A model generated the notes under the pieces. The model was given only the letters and a program-made list of their open reading frames with translations. It searched no databases and had not been told where the DNA came from. The position numbers and the translations under genes were made by a program. A stretch of 64,000 nucleotides of DNA. Source: an uncultured Clostridia bacterium (GTDB lineage: Bacteria; Bacillota; Clostridia; TANB77; CAG-508). Shown one piece after another: positions 47,395 to 56,557 of this stretch (positions are counted from its first letter, which is position 1; every line of letters starts with the position of its first letter). The stretch spans positions 1 to 64,000 of the forward strand of contig CANPVM010000005.1 in the NCBI GenBank assembly GCA_947581805.1. The letters are read 5' to 3'.

Positions 47395-47424
47395 GTAAAA
47401 GAGTGCTTTGATACACTCTTTTAC
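47395..47424 (-). terminator. Terminator of the 47442 gene
   Basis: 11-bp stem (47395-47405 with 47414-47424), T-run on the minus strand. Three hairpins in 170 bp suggest serial insertion of separately terminated genes. Confidence 0.7.
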
Positions 47425-47441
47425 GTTTTGATACCATAGTT

Positions 47442-47840
47442 TTAATTTAAGACTATGGGTGCTGTTTGTTGATTAGTAATAATCTCCGTTGCAGTTTCTC
47501 TACGAATACGGCGAAGGGAAAAAGAGTTATCTCCCTGTTTGCTTTTCTCGACGACGTAGATAAGTCGAGGACGCAATTTAGGTTTGTAATGATACATTAA
47601 CCCTCCTGTGCTTTGCGAATGATAATCCTGACAATAACCAAGATATAAAGTGCCGTTCTCTTCTGATATAATTCTCCACCTTTTAATAATTTGTTCAGCA
47701 GGTAAAAGAATCACATCTCCAACATTCACTTTAAGTACCAGAATTTTTGCTTCAGGATTACCTTTTGTTATCCGGTTGAATAAATGTCTGTCGTCTTCGT
47801 GGCAAAGAATAGCATCTTGCCTGTTGTAATTACCTTTCAT
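47442..47840 (-). CDS. Small hypothetical protein, foreign-looking
   Basis: 132-aa protein from ATG 47840; a longer ORF reaches 47885, but AGGAGGT lies 8 bp before 47840. Sequence is basic and beta-rich, with VGDVILLPAEQIIKRWRII suggesting a small barrel-like or RNA-binding fold. It contains one in-frame CGG (Arg, FNRITK) and several CGA/CGC codons that the core genes avoid. No family recognised. Probably horizontally acquired. Confidence 0.7.
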   Translation of the reverse strand: MKGNYNRQDAILCHEDDRHLFNRITKGNPEAKILVLKVNVGDVILLPAEQIIKRWRIISEENGTLYLGYCQDYHSQSTGGLMYHYKPKLRPRLIYVVEKSKQGDNSFSLRRIRRETATEIITNQQTAPIVLN

Positions 47841-48158
47841 GTAAACAAACCTCCTGTACTTTTTTAGGTGAAATAAGTATATCACAAATTTATGCTAATA
47901 TCAATAGTTTTAACCAATTCACATAAAAACAGCTGTTTTTATTTCTTTAAACAAGTTGCTTTTTTAAGTTTCTTTTAAATGTGTTGATAAACTTGATAAG
48001 AAACGGCTGACATTCCACTTTTACTATTAGATATATTTATATTTGGTAAAAAAATGTAACAATTTAATAATACAGATGAAGTCATGGTGTCGCGAATTAT
48101 CAGCATAAAATAAAAAGAGGTCTTTATAGAACACTAAATCCTATAAAAACATCCAGAC

Positions 48159-48241
48159 TGGTGCGGATGAGAGGACTTGAACCCCCACCCTTTCGGACTA
48201 GATCCTAAGTCTAGCGCGTCTGCCAGTTTCGCCACATCCGC
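48159..48241 (-). tRNA. tRNA-Leu (anticodon UAG)
   Basis: Minus-strand sequence begins GCGGATGTGGCGAAACTGGC and ends with an encoded CCA. The acceptor arms GCGGATG and CATCCGC pair, the anticodon arm CTAGA/TCTAG encloses the loop CTTAGGA (anticodon UAG, reading CUA), and the T arm contains GGTTCAAGTCC. The variable arm is the long class II type. The only tRNA gene recognised in the window. Confidence 0.95.
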
Positions 48242-48343
48242 ATCTTTATCTTATCGACAATATTTATATTAGCACATTTTTATGCGTCATGTCAATACAT
48301 ACAAATAAAATTATCAAAAAAATTTTAAAATGAGTATAAACAC

Positions 48344-48372
48344 TTGATAAAATCGCATATGAGAAATATAAT
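48344..48372 (+). promoter_or_regulatory. Promoter for the amidase gene
   Basis: TTGATA (48344-48349), 17-bp spacer, TATAAT (48367-48372). Confidence 0.7.
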
Positions 48373-48399
48373 ACAATAAAAATAAAAAAAGGAATAAAG

Positions 48400-50128
48400 A
48401 TGAATAAAATAAAGAAAAACACAATAAAAATATTAACAATGCTATTTTTTGTCACTACTATTTTTCTATACAGCAATCAGGTACAAGCAGCAGGAGTAGA
48501 TGGAACAACCATTGTATTAAACCCACGGTCATGGAGGAACTTGGGTAGGATGTGCCAATGGAAATAAAGGATTAGTAGAAAAAGACCTTACTTTAAAAAT
48601 AGCCAAATATTTAGAAAAACAGTTAAAACAATATTATGGAGTGAAAGTTATTTTAACACATGATGGCGTAAACTTTCCTAATAATGATGCAGGAGATTTA
48701 GCAGCAAGGGCTATGATAGCAAGAAACAATCATGCTGATTTATATGTTAGTCTTCACATTAATGATACAACCGACAAAAACGTAGAAGGAGCTTATGTAT
48801 ATGTAACTAGTAGAACAGAACTTCCAAAATATAAAGAAGGAATGACGATTTTAGGAAATAAGATATTAAATAATTTAAATAAATTAGGAATTCACAATAA
48901 TGGTGTTATCAATGATATATTATGTCAAGACCATGAACCTAAATATCAATATTATGACGGAAGCCAAGCGGATTATTATGCTGATATTCGACATGCCATG
49001 CGTGGTGATACTTTAGATGATTTAGGAGAAGATTTTTCAGATGGTTCTGGAATTCCTACTGTATTAATTGAACATTGTTATATGAATAATAGTCATGATG
49101 TAACATTTTTAGATTCGGAAGAAGATTTACAAAAATTAGCAAAGGCAGATGGAGATGCTATTATTGAATATTTGCAACTAAGACCAAAAGATGAGGTAGT
49201 AGCAAGTATGATAGTAGATAAAGAAAATATTAATTTATTACCAAACCAAACAGCTAAAGTAACAGCAACAGTAGGACCAGATACAGCAAAAAATAAACAA
49301 ATAAAATGGACTAGTAATAATGAAAAAATAGCAACGGTAGAGCAAAATGGAAATATAACAGCAATAGGGGTAGGAGTAGCAAATATAAGTGCAACTTCTG
49401 TAGATAATCCTAATATTGTAAAAAAAATACGAGTCAATGTGGAAGATTATGCAGTAAAATTCCCAAAAGAAAAAGATTATATTTTAGTAGGAGATTCTAA
49501 GATATTAAATGTTACAGTTTCTCCAAGCTGGATAGAAAATAAAACAATCGTATGGGAAAGTGATAATGAAGATATTATTGAAATATCTCAAGATGGAAAA
49601 ATAAAAGCAAAAAAAGAAGGAACAGCAACTATAAAAGTTACTTGGAAAGAGCAAAATTTATCCAAACAAATAGAAATAGAGGCAATTCAGTTAGATAAAA
49701 ATACAAAAATAGAAATACAAAAATATAAAATTGCAGGTCAATACATTAGTAAAATAGGAGAAAAAGTAACACAAAAAGAATTTTTAAATAATATCATCGT
49801 TAGCAATAATTTAATAGTTCAAATAGAAAATCAATCTAAAGAACAAACATGGATAGGAACAAATACAAAAGTAAAAATAAAACATAAGGATTTTGACATT
49901 TTATTAAAAGAGTATATTTGTATGATATATGGTGATGTAAATGGTGACGGGAAAATATCTGCACTAGACTATGCATACATTAAAAACGATATTATGGATG
50001 TACAAAAAATTACAGACTTAAACCAGAAAGAAGCAGCAGACATAAATGATGATGGAAAGATATCTGCATTAGATTATGCCTATATTAAAAATCATATTAT
50101 GGATGTGCAAAAAATTACATTAAAATAA
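48400..50128 (+). CDS. N-acetylmuramoyl-L-alanine amidase with dockerin, requires +1 shift
   Basis: Secreted peptidoglycan amidase. The N-terminus (48400-48525) gives a signal peptide (hydrophobic core LTMLFFVTTIFLY, likely cleavage after VQAA) and then TTIVLNP; the zero frame stops 13 codons later. Skipping the C at 48526 yields NPGHGGTWVGCANGNKG, the zinc-binding start of Amidase_3, and continues to 50128 as a 575-aa protein. Other motifs: DLYVSLHIN, and GIPTVLIEHCYMNN with the catalytic Glu. Then two Big_2-like Ig domains (about 200-285 and 285-370), and a C-terminal type I dockerin with two calcium repeats (DVNGDGKISALDY, DINDDGKISALDY). SD AAAGGAA at 48388. Confidence 0.88.
48523..48529 (+). 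other. +1 recoding site 4: CCA CGG T
   Basis: In-frame CGG at 48526-48528. Skipping the C reads GGT, the first Gly of the PGHGG zinc motif. The local CGGTCATGGA is shared with site 3. Confidence 0.82.
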
Positions 50129-50144
50129 TAGTAGGAGATAAGAA

Positions 50145-51107
50145 ATGAAAGAAAAATTTATAAAATTATACATATTAGTTATTATTATTAGTTTAGCAAT
50201 TTTCCCTACAACGATACAAGCAGCTAGCTTTGGACTAAGTAGTAATAAAAAAGAAGTGACCGTAGGAGAAAGCTTTACTGTTACAATTTCTGGTATTTAT
50301 GGAAAAGTTAAAATATCTGGAAGTAATGTACAACTATCAATTAGTGGCTCTACTTTCATAGAAACAGGTTCACTTAGTATAACGGCTACTACAAAATCTA
50401 CAGGAATAGCAACAGTAACAGTTACCCCTCAAGATGCAGCAACAACAGGAGCAAATCCTCAAGAAGTAACAGGGGCAAAGTCTGTTAGTGTCAATGTAAA
50501 AGAAAAAGAAAAAGAAGTTGAACAAGTAACACCGGTTAAACCTCAACAAACCACTCCTAAAAAACCAACTACAACTACAACACAAGCACCTACTACAAAT
50601 ACTGAACAGCCAAAAACAGAAGATAATTTCTATATAAATAAAATTGTTTTAAAGGGAGTAAAAGAAACGGAAGAAAAAGTAGATATAAGTTTATCGCCAG
50701 AATTCCAAAAAGATATTTATGAATATACATGCAATGTAGCAGGAGATATTCATAAACTTGAAATAGAAAAAGAAGCAGGAAATTATACAAATTCTATTAT
50801 TGTAACAGGACTAGAAGAATTAAAAGAAGGAGAAAATATAATAACTCTTCAACTTTCAGCAGAAGACCACGAAGCAAAGACATATACCATTAAAGTAATA
50901 AAAGAAAAACAAGAAGTAATAGAAACAGTAGCACCAGTCGAAGAAAATAAAGAAGAAAATTTCCAAAAGCAAGAAGAAAAAGTAAAAATGATTTCTATGC
51001 CATTATGGGTATTTATCATAATGCAAATATTTATTATTATAATAGAAGTGAGCATTATTTATTTTATACCATGGCAACAATTATGGAAAAATATATCGCA
51101 CCAATAA
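50145..51107 (+). CDS. Surface protein, Ig-like and cadherin-like domains, C-terminal anchor
   Basis: 320-aa exported protein: signal peptide (residues 1 to about 26, ending IQAA), an Ig-like beta domain (about 28-118), a Thr/Pro/Gln-rich linker (about 120-155), a cadherin-like beta-sandwich domain (about 158-258, with LSPEFQKDIYEYTCNVAGDI and AEDHEAKTYTIKVIKEK typical of that fold), an acidic linker and a C-terminal membrane helix (about 285-305). It starts 16 bp after the dockerin amidase and is almost certainly co-transcribed. It could display or retain the amidase, although no canonical cohesin sequence is visible. SD TAGGAGAT at 50131. Confidence 0.82.
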   Translation: MKEKFIKLYILVIIISLAIFPTTIQAASFGLSSNKKEVTVGESFTVTISGIYGKVKISGSNVQLSISGSTFIETGSLSITATTKSTGIATVTVTPQDAATTGANPQEVTGAKSVSVNVKEKEKEVEQVTPVKPQQTTPKKPTTTTTQAPTTNTEQPKTEDNFYINKIVLKGVKETEEKVDISLSPEFQKDIYEYTCNVAGDIHKLEIEKEAGNYTNSIIVTGLEELKEGENIITLQLSAEDHEAKTYTIKVIKEKQEVIETVAPVEENKEENFQKQEEKVKMISMPLWVFIIMQIFIIIIEVSIIYFIPWQQLWKNISHQ

Positions 51108-51110
51108 ACG

Positions 51111-51137
51111 AAGAGGTTGCTCTATTTGCAACCTCTT
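51111..51137. terminator. Convergent terminator
   Basis: 10-bp perfect stem (51111-51120 with 51128-51137), 7-nt loop, between the surface protein gene and asnB. Confidence 0.75.
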
Positions 51138-51142
51138 AAATT

Positions 51143-52996
51143 TTACAATTCAATCTTTGGCTGATACCTCTCAAGCCACATATTTACTTGGCAAAGGTAA
51201 GCCATAAGTTGAGGACCGGTCATTAACTGACCAAACCAAGGTCTTGTAAAGGCTTTGCCATCTGTTTCTAAAATTTCTAAAATATATTCTCTATTAAGTA
51301 AATCATTAATAGGAGCATTTGTATCTTCCATAATTTTGGTTAGCATTCCTTTTACAGCATTTAAATAAGTAGGATTCCAAGTTTTAGGGTAAGGGCTTTT
51401 CTTTCTATCTACAATTTCAGAAGGTAAAATATCCTTCATAATATAACGAAGCAAGCCTTTTTCTCTACCATTCAATGCCTTAATTTCCCAAGGAATATTC
51501 CAAACGTATTGAGCTAAACGATAATCGCAAAAAGGAACACGAAGTTCAAAACCATTATACATAGCCATTTTATCACTTCTATCTAAAAGCGTCTGCATAA
51601 ACCAATTTAAAGTTAGATGAGAAATTTTTCTTTTTTCTGCTGTTTCTTTAGAATCAGAATCTAAAATAGTAACTTCATCTAAACTTTCATTATAGCGATA
51701 ATCAATATAATCCTTTAAATTAACTTCTTTACTAATAGTAGGGTTTAGTAATTCTTGTCTTTCTTTAATTGCAATAGACCAAGGAAAAGTGTTGCTATTT
51801 AAAGCATCTTCACGGAAAAACCAAGGGTAGCCTCCAAAAATTTCATCTGCACATTCACCTGTTAAAGAAACAGTAGCTTCAGGCTTTACATTTTTGCAAA
51901 ATAGAAGTAGGGAAGAATCCACATCTGCCATACCTGGGTAATCTCTTGCAATCATAGCATCTTCTAAAGCCTTCGCAAGCTCAGGTGTATCTAACACCAC
52001 TGTTTTGTGGTTCGTATTTAGTTTTCTTTGCATAATATCAATATAGAATTTATCAGAATTTGGCTGAAAATCAGTCTTTTGAAAATTTTTATCATTATCC
52101 ACATAGTCTACAGAAAAAGTATTAAGTGGTGGAAGATTATGCTCTTTGCAATAATTTGAAGCATATAACGTAATAATACTAGAATCTAGCCCGCCAGATA
52201 GAAAGGTGCATAAAGGAACATCTGAAACCAGTTGCCTTTTAATAGCATCTTCTAACAAAAACCTTACTTTCTCACAAGTAGTACCAAAACTATCAGTGTG
52301 AGGCTTACTTTCAAGCTTCCAATACCTTTCTATATGAAGGCCATCTTTATTAAAAATACCAAAGTGAGCAGGGCGTAGCTCAAAAATATCCTTAAAAATA
52401 CCATTTCCAGAAGTGTGGCAAGGACCAAGTCCAAACAATTCGCAAATTCCTTCTTTTTCAATTACAACAGGAATATGAGGAAAAGCAAAAATGGATTTTA
52501 CTTCAGATGCAAAAATAAAATAATCATCTTTTATACAATAATAAAAAGGCTTTACACCAAAATGGTCTCTTGCAAAAAATAATTCTTGTTTCTTCTCATT
52601 CCAAATAGCAAAAGAAAAAATACCATTTAATTTATGAACAACGCTATTTCCCCAATAAATATAACTTTTTAGAAGCACTTCTGTATCAGAGTGTCCATCA
52701 AAACAAAAGTTAGCCTCTATTAACTCTTTTCTTAAATCTTCTGTATTATACAATTGACCATTATAAATAATAGTATAAGTATTATTTTCATATTGGCAAG
52801 TCATAGGTTGCTTGCCGCCTTCTGGGTCAACCACAATTAAACGTTTATGACCAAGAAGAGCATGCTTATTGTAAAAAATGCCATCTTCATCAGGACCACG
52901 CCTTGCAATTTTTGACATCATATTAGATAATACATTTTTATATTTTTCTTGTTCTAACTCTTGTTTTAAATTAACAAAACCAACAATTCCACACAT
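51143..52996 (-). CDS. asnB: Asparagine synthase (glutamine-hydrolysing)
   Basis: 617-aa two-domain amidotransferase making asparagine from aspartate, ATP and glutamine. The N-terminal nucleophile Cys2 (MCGIVGFVN), RGPDEDG, GHKRLIV and YNGQLYN form the glutaminase; the synthetase has the PPi loop FLSGGLDSSI at about residue 270, TGECADEIFGGYPWF and VPFCDYRLAQYVW. Length and motifs are normal. AGGAGGT lies before the ATG. Divergent from the RNA gene at 53160. Confidence 0.95.
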   Translation of the reverse strand: MCGIVGFVNLKQELEQEKYKNVLSNMMSKIARRGPDEDGIFYNKHALLGHKRLIVVDPEGGKQPMTCQYENNTYTIIYNGQLYNTEDLRKELIEANFCFDGHSDTEVLLKSYIYWGNSVVHKLNGIFSFAIWNEKKQELFFARDHFGVKPFYYCIKDDYFIFASEVKSIFAFPHIPVVIEKEGICELFGLGPCHTSGNGIFKDIFELRPAHFGIFNKDGLHIERYWKLESKPHTDSFGTTCEKVRFLLEDAIKRQLVSDVPLCTFLSGGLDSSIITLYASNYCKEHNLPPLNTFSVDYVDNDKNFQKTDFQPNSDKFYIDIMQRKLNTNHKTVVLDTPELAKALEDAMIARDYPGMADVDSSLLLFCKNVKPEATVSLTGECADEIFGGYPWFFREDALNSNTFPWSIAIKERQELLNPTISKEVNLKDYIDYRYNESLDEVTILDSDSKETAEKRKISHLTLNWFMQTLLDRSDKMAMYNGFELRVPFCDYRLAQYVWNIPWEIKALNGREKGLLRYIMKDILPSEIVDRKKSPYPKTWNPTYLNAVKGMLTKIMEDTNAPINDLLNREYILEILETDGKAFTRPWFGQLMTGPQLMAYLCQVNMWLERYQPKIEL

Positions 52997-53124
52997 TATG
53001 ATAAAAAACCTCCTAATATAGTAATGTAAAGCAAAACTTAAAATTACTATTTTTAATTTTTTCTGAAATATAATTTTCTTCCTTTAATAATATATACAAA
53101 ATGCGGAAAATGTTACATATTTGC

Positions 53125-53153
53125 TTGATTTTTAACATAAAATGTAATATAAT
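53125..53153 (+). promoter_or_regulatory. Promoter of the structured RNA
   Basis: TTGATT (53125-53130), 17-bp spacer, TATAAT (53148-53153). No ORF with a ribosome site follows on this strand before the terminator. Confidence 0.75.
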
Positions 53154-53159
53154 AATATC

Positions 53160-53479
53160 GTTACAAGATTATATCTTTTGTTTTGTAATGGGAAACCTGT
53201 AGGTTTCCTGCAATTTCTCTAAGGAACGGTCCTACTAGGATTGGCCGTCCACTGTTTTACGGAGATAGGTTTCACTAGCCTAGCACAAAATAGTTTTTGC
53301 TAGTCCTAGAATTGCCATCAGAAGGATATAAATAAAAGTAGCAACAAAGCGAAATTATTTACGTTTGGCATAGGCCATCCGAGAAAATGTCACTCTTTAG
53401 TCTGTTACTCCGGATACACAGATTAAGGCAATAGCAAAATAAAGGAGGTACCTGCTTTTTAGGTACCTCTTTTTTTGTC
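53160..53479 (+). ncRNA. Unidentified structured RNA, about 270 nt plus terminator
   Basis: A promoter-driven, untranslated stretch that is GC-richer than its surroundings. An 11-bp closing stem (53175-53185 with 53435-53445, including G-U pairs) encloses several local hairpins: 53190-53207 (GGAAACC/GGTTTCC), about 53223-53250 (ACGGTCCTA/TAGGA..CCGT), and about 53277-53312 (CTAG.CTAGCA/TGCTAG.CTAG). TTGCC and GGCAA further inside can pair around the 3' half. A terminator hairpin (53446-53453 with 53461-53468) and seven T follow. I could not match it to RNase P, tmRNA, SRP or the core of 6S RNA. Boundaries are approximate. Confidence 0.65.
53446..53476 (+). terminator. Terminator of the structured RNA
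   Basis: 8-bp stem AGGTACCT repeated as its own complement (53446-53453 with 53461-53468), 7-nt loop, then CTTTTTTT. Confidence 0.85.
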
Positions 53480-53488
53480 AACTTTACT

Positions 53489-53695
53489 TTAAATAGAAAA
53501 ATGAAATGTCCTTCCTTTATATTCATAGTAAAGTGATACTACTTCATCATATATAATAGTATATGATATGTTTTCTGATTCTTCAGGAAATATGATAGAA
53601 ATAATATGTCCCTTTTCATCTCGCGTAACTTTGAGTTCAGAATGTTCTTCTAAAAAATCTTCAAAAGTTTCCCGAATTTTTACACCTTTTATCAT
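53489..53695 (-). CDS. Small hypothetical protein
   Basis: 68-aa soluble acidic protein with a predicted helix (IRETFEDFLEEH) followed by beta strands ending GRTFHFSI. AAAGGAGG lies upstream of the ATG. Alone on the minus strand, sharing the terminator area of the structured RNA. No family recognised. Codon use includes CGC/CGA but no CGG. Confidence 0.62.
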   Translation of the reverse strand: MIKGVKIRETFEDFLEEHSELKVTRDEKGHIISIIFPEESENISYTIIYDEVVSLYYEYKGRTFHFSI

Positions 53696-53817
53696 TTCAT
53701 ATGCCTCCTTTGAAGAATATAAAAATTTAAACTGACTTTTATTATAGCAACTAAAATATAAAAATGCAAGAAAATAAACAAGATTTTTAATAATATGGTG
53801 AAAAAACTTGTTATTGC

Positions 53818-53846
53818 TTGCAATTCATTTTTTAAGATGCTATAAT
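53818..53846 (+). promoter_or_regulatory. Promoter for the 53878 gene
   Basis: TTGCAA (53818-53823), 17-bp spacer, TATAAT (53841-53846). Confidence 0.7.
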
Positions 53847-53877
53847 AATTCTACACAATAATATAAGGAGGTTTTTT

Positions 53878-54324
53878 ATGCAACAGTTCAACGACAGTAA
53901 AGGAAAAAGGCGGCTAGTCAACATTGCCAACATGAAGGAGGAAGAGGTAGAAGATTTTTACAATCAATATCATAAACTCTCAGAAGAGGAAAAAAAAGAA
54001 GCTACTCAAAAATTGCATCAACAAATTCGTAAAGTAAAAACGAAAAAACCTTCCAAATGGATTTTAGCAATTCATTCTAAGGAAGGAAAATTGATTGGCA
54101 AAATAGAGGTAAAGCCTTTAGAAGAAGAGCGAACAGTTTCTTTTAAAATTCAAATACCTAATGAAAATTGGATATTGAAATATGGGATGGAGGCAATTGA
54201 CCAGTTTTTGAAAATATGTAAAGAAAATAAGTATTTTCAAGAAATTAGGATTATGCCTGAGCCAATTACAGAACAATATAAAAATATGCACAACATGAAA
54301 AATTATATAGTGCAGGTTGTATAA
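53878..54324 (+). CDS. Hypothetical protein, GNAT-like fold possible
   Basis: 148-aa soluble protein with a basic N-terminus, a charged helical middle and the pattern GKLIGKIEVKPLEEERTVSF, followed by a helix and EIRIMPEPITEQYKNM. The strand-turn-strand arrangement recalls N-acetyltransferases, but the acetyl-CoA loop is not evident, so this is only a suggestion. It has an in-frame CGG (Arg 12, GKRRLVN); a +1 shift there would hit TAG at once, so CGG must be read as arginine if the gene is expressed. AAGGAGG precedes the ATG. Foreign-looking. Confidence 0.65.
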   Translation: MQQFNDSKGKRRLVNIANMKEEEVEDFYNQYHKLSEEEKKEATQKLHQQIRKVKTKKPSKWILAIHSKEGKLIGKIEVKPLEEERTVSFKIQIPNENWILKYGMEAIDQFLKICKENKYFQEIRIMPEPITEQYKNMHNMKNYIVQVV

Positions 54325-54330
54325 ATAATC

Positions 54331-54380
54331 AAATGGAAAGGTTATCTTAATAATTTAAGGTAACCTTTTCCATTTTTTTT
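54331..54380 (+). terminator. Terminator after the 53878 gene
   Basis: Long imperfect stem with AAATGGAAA on the left and TTTTCCATTT on the right and GGTTA/TAACC inside, followed by eight T. Confidence 0.8.
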
Positions 54381-54390
54381 GCCTTAAGTA

Positions 54391-54419
54391 TTGACAAAAA
54401 ATAAAAAACTTAGTATAAT
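54391..54419 (+). promoter_or_regulatory. Consensus promoter for rpmF
   Basis: TTGACA (54391-54396), 17-bp spacer, TATAAT (54414-54419): a perfect sigma-A type promoter, as expected for a ribosomal protein gene. Confidence 0.9.
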
Positions 54420-54491
54420 TTTATGGTACTTGAAAAAAGAGAAAACTATGTAACATACATATAAAAAGAACAATTACGAGGGGGGATAAAA

Positions 54492-54674
54492 ATGGCACAA
54501 CCAAAAAGAAGATGGTCAAAAGCAAGAACAGGTTTAAAAAGATCAACATGGAAATTAGAAAATAAAAATTTAGTAGCATGTCCACATTGTCATGAAATGA
54601 TGGAACAACACAAAGTTTGCTCTAATTGTGGATACTACAATGGAAAAGAAGTAATAGCAAAAAAAGAAAATTAA
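54492..54674 (+). CDS. rpmF: 50S ribosomal protein L32
   Basis: 60-aa ribosomal protein: AQPKRRWSKARTGLKRSTWK is the L32 N-terminus, and CPHC plus CSNCGYY supply the four cysteines of the zinc-binding (C+) form. Length normal. SD GAGGGGGG at 54479. The upstream DUF177/YceD gene that often precedes rpmF is not here. Monocistronic. Confidence 0.96.
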   Translation: MAQPKRRWSKARTGLKRSTWKLENKNLVACPHCHEMMEQHKVCSNCGYYNGKEVIAKKEN

Positions 54675-54770
54675 TAGAAATGTGGTAAAAGAAACTAGCT
54701 TTTACCACATTTTTATTGCATAAAAAAAAGGCAAATGATATAATAAGCAAAAAATAGAGAGGAAAAACAA

Positions 54771-56531
54771 ATGATAGAAATAAAAGGAACAATCAATAAA
54801 TTAATAAAAATATTAAAACAAAATAAATGGATTCATTATTTTATCATTATTGCAATTGGTATTGTTTTGAGTATTCCTTTAAATCAAATACAAATACGCG
54901 AAACACATGATGGAGCACTCCATTTCTTACGTGTACTTGGAACAATAGATACTCTTAAAATAGGAAAGTTTCCTCCATTAATTAATCAATATTACTGCAA
55001 TGCATCGGGATATGCAATAAATTTATTTTATCCACCAATTGTGACTTATATTCCGCTTTTAATTAAATTATTTACACCTACTTATTCAATGGCTTTAAAA
55101 ATATATGGGGCAATTTGTATTATTTTATCTGGCATTACTATGTATCAATTTACATACCAATTAACAAAAAAAAGAGGAATTGCATTATTTGCAGCAATTT
55201 TTTATCTAATTGCACCATATAAACTTGCTAATGTTTATAAAAGATTTGCCATTGGGGAATTTACTGCAATGGTGTTTATGCCATTAGTTTTTTTAGGACT
55301 CACTAATTTATTTGAAGCAGATAAAAAAAAGCATTATTATATTGCAATAGGAACAATTGGGTTAATGTTATCTCATACAGTAACCACTCTATATACTGCT
55401 ATTTTCTGCGTAATTTATATATTATTTCATTTAAAACAACTAAAAAATCAGGAAATAATAAAAAAGTGTTTTATTAATGGAATATTTATTTTACTAGTTA
55501 GTATGCTTTTTTGGTTACCGTTATTAGAAGCAACACTACTTGCAGATTATGCAATTATGGATGATTCTATAATAGCAACAAATGCAGATTATGTAGCTGA
55601 ACATACTATTTTGTTCTCACAATTATTTAAAGATATTGGAGAAGAAAATGGAACCACTTTTCTTTTGGGAATACCTACAATTTTAGCTATTTTATTAACT
55701 CCTTTTATGTTAAAAAAAGTCGATATAAAATATAAAGATTTCTATTTATTAAGTATTATTTTTGGATTATTTTCTATTTTTATGATAAGTAAATTTTTTC
55801 CATGGAGAATTATGCCAAACATACTTTGCAAATTACAATATCCATGGAGAATGGAAGGATTTTTCAACTTCTTTTCAAGCTTTGTTTGTGGTGTAAATTT
55901 ATTTTTATTGTTGCAGCAGTTAAAAAGAAAAGATATTTTGAAAATATGTTTAATTTTAATTATAGTAATTGTTGCAGTATATAACAGCTTGGATATTATG
56001 TCGCAATTCTATGCAAAAGATAAAGAAAAAGACAAAAAATACGAGACTTATATTTTGGAAAATAAACAAATTTCTCATTTTCACATTAACCGAGATTATA
56101 TGCCATTAAAAGCCATTAAATTACAAAATACATATGTTAAGGAGAGAGAAGATAAAACTTATGTATTAGAAGGCAGTACTAAAATACTAGATGAAAATAA
56201 AATTAATTTAAAAGATGAAATGAAATTAAAAAAAGTACAAGAAGGTACATTACTAGAATTTCCTTATTATTACTATCCAGGTTATAAAATAACACTTGTT
56301 GTAAACGGAATAGAAAAAGAAATAAAAACAATAGAATCAGAACACGGCTATCTTGCTTGCTGTTTAGATGAAGAAATAGAAGAAGGAGCCCTTACCGTAG
56401 AATATGTAGGAACTACAATTACCTATGTGTCTTATGCTATTTCTGCAATTAGCTTTGTTGTTTTTATAGTTTATATTGTAATAGAAAAAAATAAAAATTC
56501 TACACTTCATGATAACAAAGATAAGTATTAA
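54771..56531 (+). CDS. Multi-spanning membrane protein, PTPS_related / GT-C-like (paralogue 1)
   Basis: 586-aa integral membrane protein with about eleven to twelve hydrophobic segments and a soluble C-terminal beta domain before a last helix. The first loop has RETHDGALHFLRVLG, an acidic motif in the position of the GT-C glycosyltransferase catalytic loop, followed by NLFYPPIVTYIPLL and FYLIAPYKLANVYKR. It matches the 6-pyruvoyl-tetrahydropterin-synthase-related membrane family (PF10131), whose function is unknown; transfer of a sugar or other group from a lipid carrier is likely. Paralogue 2 follows 26 bp later. SD GAGAGGAAAA at 54757. Confidence 0.8.
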   Translation: MIEIKGTINKLIKILKQNKWIHYFIIIAIGIVLSIPLNQIQIRETHDGALHFLRVLGTIDTLKIGKFPPLINQYYCNASGYAINLFYPPIVTYIPLLIKLFTPTYSMALKIYGAICIILSGITMYQFTYQLTKKRGIALFAAIFYLIAPYKLANVYKRFAIGEFTAMVFMPLVFLGLTNLFEADKKKHYYIAIGTIGLMLSHTVTTLYTAIFCVIYILFHLKQLKNQEIIKKCFINGIFILLVSMLFWLPLLEATLLADYAIMDDSIIATNADYVAEHTILFSQLFKDIGEENGTTFLLGIPTILAILLTPFMLKKVDIKYKDFYLLSIIFGLFSIFMISKFFPWRIMPNILCKLQYPWRMEGFFNFFSSFVCGVNLFLLLQQLKRKDILKICLILIIVIVAVYNSLDIMSQFYAKDKEKDKKYETYILENKQISHFHINRDYMPLKAIKLQNTYVKEREDKTYVLEGSTKILDENKINLKDEMKLKKVQEGTLLEFPYYYYPGYKITLVVNGIEKEIKTIESEHGYLACCLDEEIEEGALTVEYVGTTITYVSYAISAISFVVFIVYIVIEKNKNSTLHDNKDKY

Positions 56532-56557
56532 CAAAAAAAGAAAAGAGGAGAAAGAAA

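Noticed and set aside
53160..53479. T-box or other riboswitch for a downstream gene
   Set aside because: No T-box core motif, and the next gene downstream is on the opposite strand, so the RNA ends at its own terminator.
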